Below the pieces are notes generated by a model. It saw nothing but the letters and a program-made list of their open reading frames with translations, made no database searches and was not told where the DNA came from. From Desulforhopalus vacuolatus (lineage in GTDB: Bacteria; Desulfobacterota; Desulfobulbia; Desulfobulbales; Desulfocapsaceae), in assembly GCF_016918505.1 (NCBI RefSeq), contig NZ_JAFFPZ010000029.1, positions 1 through 34,143 on the forward strand: a stretch of 34,143 bases of DNA. The letters are read 5' to 3'. The translations under genes and the position numbers were made by a program. This document shows positions 32,920 to 34,143 of this stretch, piece after piece. Every line of letters starts with the position of its first letter. The stretch's first letter is position 1.

Positions 32920-33680
32920 CTGTTTTGAAGTCTGTTTAACGGCTGAGATCACTTGCCCGCCTATAATTAAGCAACGAACTTTATACGTAGCACAATGTTT
33001 GGACACTCTTCCATTTCACTTCGCCCCAAGATTTATACTGATTTTTTGAAGCGAAAACTATCCTGACACATAGGGCAACCACTGGACCCAATTCCGACGG
33101 TCCATTTTCAATTTAAGTAAAAAGTCCCTCTTGTGGCATCTGTGGGTAAGATGCCATACTTGACCAGGAATATAATGCCGTTTTGCTCTCGCCATAAGAA
33201 ATTATTTTCTAATGCAGATCTATATTAACGTTTTTGAGCCTAAAAAACGCATTATTGACAGGTATAAGAGTTAAAAGAACACATCTTACACACGAATACA
33301 AGCACTTACCTTGGCCCGACCCTCGTTCCTTTTTTGAAAAAAATGGCAAATTCACTTATTTCTTTATTAGCGGTATAACCGGGAAAATGGGAATGCGCCC
33401 AGTCTCTCAATTAACACCAATGCTTCTTAAAAGTATCTTTTTGCCACCAAAAGAAGCCCTCTAAGAGCTAAAATGGCTCTTTCTTAGCAGCATTACGTTA
33501 TAAAAACAAATACTTGGCGTGGTCCGCCCCCAATCGCAATACACAATCACAAGACCCTCATTGGCGCCCTTTCACCGGTTTATCCCTCCTCGGGCAGATC
33601 CTGAGAGTTTCTTTGGGCACCTTTGCCTTCACCTGCATATTCCCTCCTTTCAGGGTTATGACGGGACTTTCACCAGCTAG
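32920..33680. other. Non-coding stretch; right part resembles a structured intron RNA
   Basis: No supported gene; the 76- and 90-residue open frames at 33234 and 33514 lack ribosome-binding sites and family features. On the minus strand, 33680-33500 begins CTAGCTGGTGAAAGTCCCGT and contains GGAGGGAATATGCAGGTGAA, which resembles a 5' or domain-I part of a bacterial group II intron. That reading is tentative. The segment is cut at 33680 by the end of an IS1182-like element. Confidence 0.3.
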
Positions 33681-34143
33681 GAGGCTGTCCGAGAACAACA
33701 AAAAAAGTACAGATAAAACCAACATCCTAACTTACAGATATTTTTTTTCTGCGGCATCGGAAGCATTTTCGGGAATATATGCATAAAAGGTTTAGAAAGA
33801 ATTGCCTTTTTAGCATAATTTCGATCCATTCCCCTCGATTATACAAGTATTGACTCTAAGTTTCCTGATTCTGAACGTACTGCTTTCTTGAAAAGAGATT
33901 TCATGATTTTTTTGATATTGTGGGCAGTACACATAAGAGAGAATTCGCCGCTTGTTTTTTCATATCCTCTGACGTTGAATCCTCGAAATCCTGTATTCTT
34001 GATTTGTCCGAACACTGGTTCAACAATAACTTTTCGTTTTTTATAGATTTCTTTGGAGGTTTCTGCCTCCATTTTTTCATTCATCTGTTTTCGTAAGGGT
34101 TCTTTGTCATCTGTATTTATTGTACGAGCTTCGCCTTTTGTAG
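33681..34143 (-). mobile_element. IS1182-like insertion sequence, one end (partial)
   Basis: GAGGCTGTCCGAGAACA at 33681 has the look of an IS terminal repeat. It lies about 160 bp beyond the transposase stop codon at 33839. A CTAG at 33677-33680 may be the target duplication, but the other end is outside the window. Confidence 0.6.
33839..34143 (-). CDS. IS1182-family transposase, C-terminal part (runs off the right edge)
   Basis: The frame is open from the right window edge to a stop at 33839; an internal ATG at 34084 is not the start, since the frame continues upstream (TINTDDKEPLRKQMNEK). YKKRKVIVEPVFGQIKNTGF followed by RGFNVRGYEK and LMCTAHNIKKI matches the conserved DDE C-terminal block (VEPvFGqiK...RGF...RG), including the catalytic Glu. 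The N-terminal part is outside the window, so I cannot say whether the copy is intact. Confidence 0.85.
   Translation of the reverse strand, partial: TKGEARTINTDDKEPLRKQMNEKMEAETSKEIYKKRKVIVEPVFGQIKNTGFRGFNVRGYEKTSGEFSLMCTAHNIKKIMKSLFKKAVRSESGNLESILV

Noticed and set aside
33234-33786. Two plus-strand frames of 76 and 90 residues
   Set aside because: No ribosome-binding sites or recognisable features; the second crosses the junction between the intron-like segment and the IS end.

Overview
The window looks like accessory-rich chromosome of an anaerobic, probably sulfate-reducing bacterium (Desulfobacterota-like). This is inferred from the gene mix, not from a marker gene: an oxygen-sensitive glycyl radical enzyme with its activase, a flavodoxin-ferredoxin fusion, a flavoprotein/cytochrome b/ferredoxin operon, TRAP transport, a large hybrid histidine kinase, and many decayed insertion sequences and small inverted-repeat elements. 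No rRNA, tRNA or CRISPR array was recognised.

Layout. 1-1667 (minus): a translationally coupled redox operon of ferredoxin, ferric-reductase-like membrane cytochrome b, and a Tat-exported FAD flavoprotein that runs off the left edge. 2080-3350 (plus): six tandem genes for a 45-residue secreted peptide, spaced exactly 188 bp apart, with an inverted-repeat promoter region before them and a strong terminator after. This is the most unusual locus here. 4012-5085: a sulfotransferase. 5493-10204: an EFR1-type flavodoxin/ferredoxin, a glycyl radical enzyme that keeps the substrate-contact residues I recall for trans-4-hydroxy-L-proline dehydratase (HypD), and its radical-SAM activase. 10484-13699 (minus): a hybrid sensor kinase whose N-terminus carries a 12-bp microsatellite. 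13736-15059: two group II intron remnants flanking a class I glutamine amidotransferase gene.

15290-20175 holds an unknown membrane protein, a lipoprotein, an Asp-box beta-propeller protein with a frameshift, and a multi-spanning membrane protein with an internal duplication. 20459-25898 is a TRAP locus: two divergent paralogous DctP binding proteins separated by an IS30 relic, then DctQ, DctM and a universal stress protein. 26270-31754 has a periplasmic binding protein with an eroded C-terminus, an alkyl-sulfatase-like metallo-beta-lactamase-fold protein with an altered metal motif, a broken IS30 transposase, an inverted-repeat element and an FAD/NAD(P)-binding protein. 32244-32919 is an AbrB/Doc toxin-antitoxin module with its own promoter and operator-like palindrome. 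The right edge is an IS1182-like transposase end, apparently inserted into a structured, intron-like segment.

How the parts fit. The flavodoxin/ferredoxin is a plausible electron donor to the activase, which would install the glycyl radical. The TRAP system would import a small organic anion, but nothing here ties it to the glycyl radical enzyme. At least two families of small terminal-inverted-repeat elements are scattered between the genes, often touching stop codons or promoter regions.
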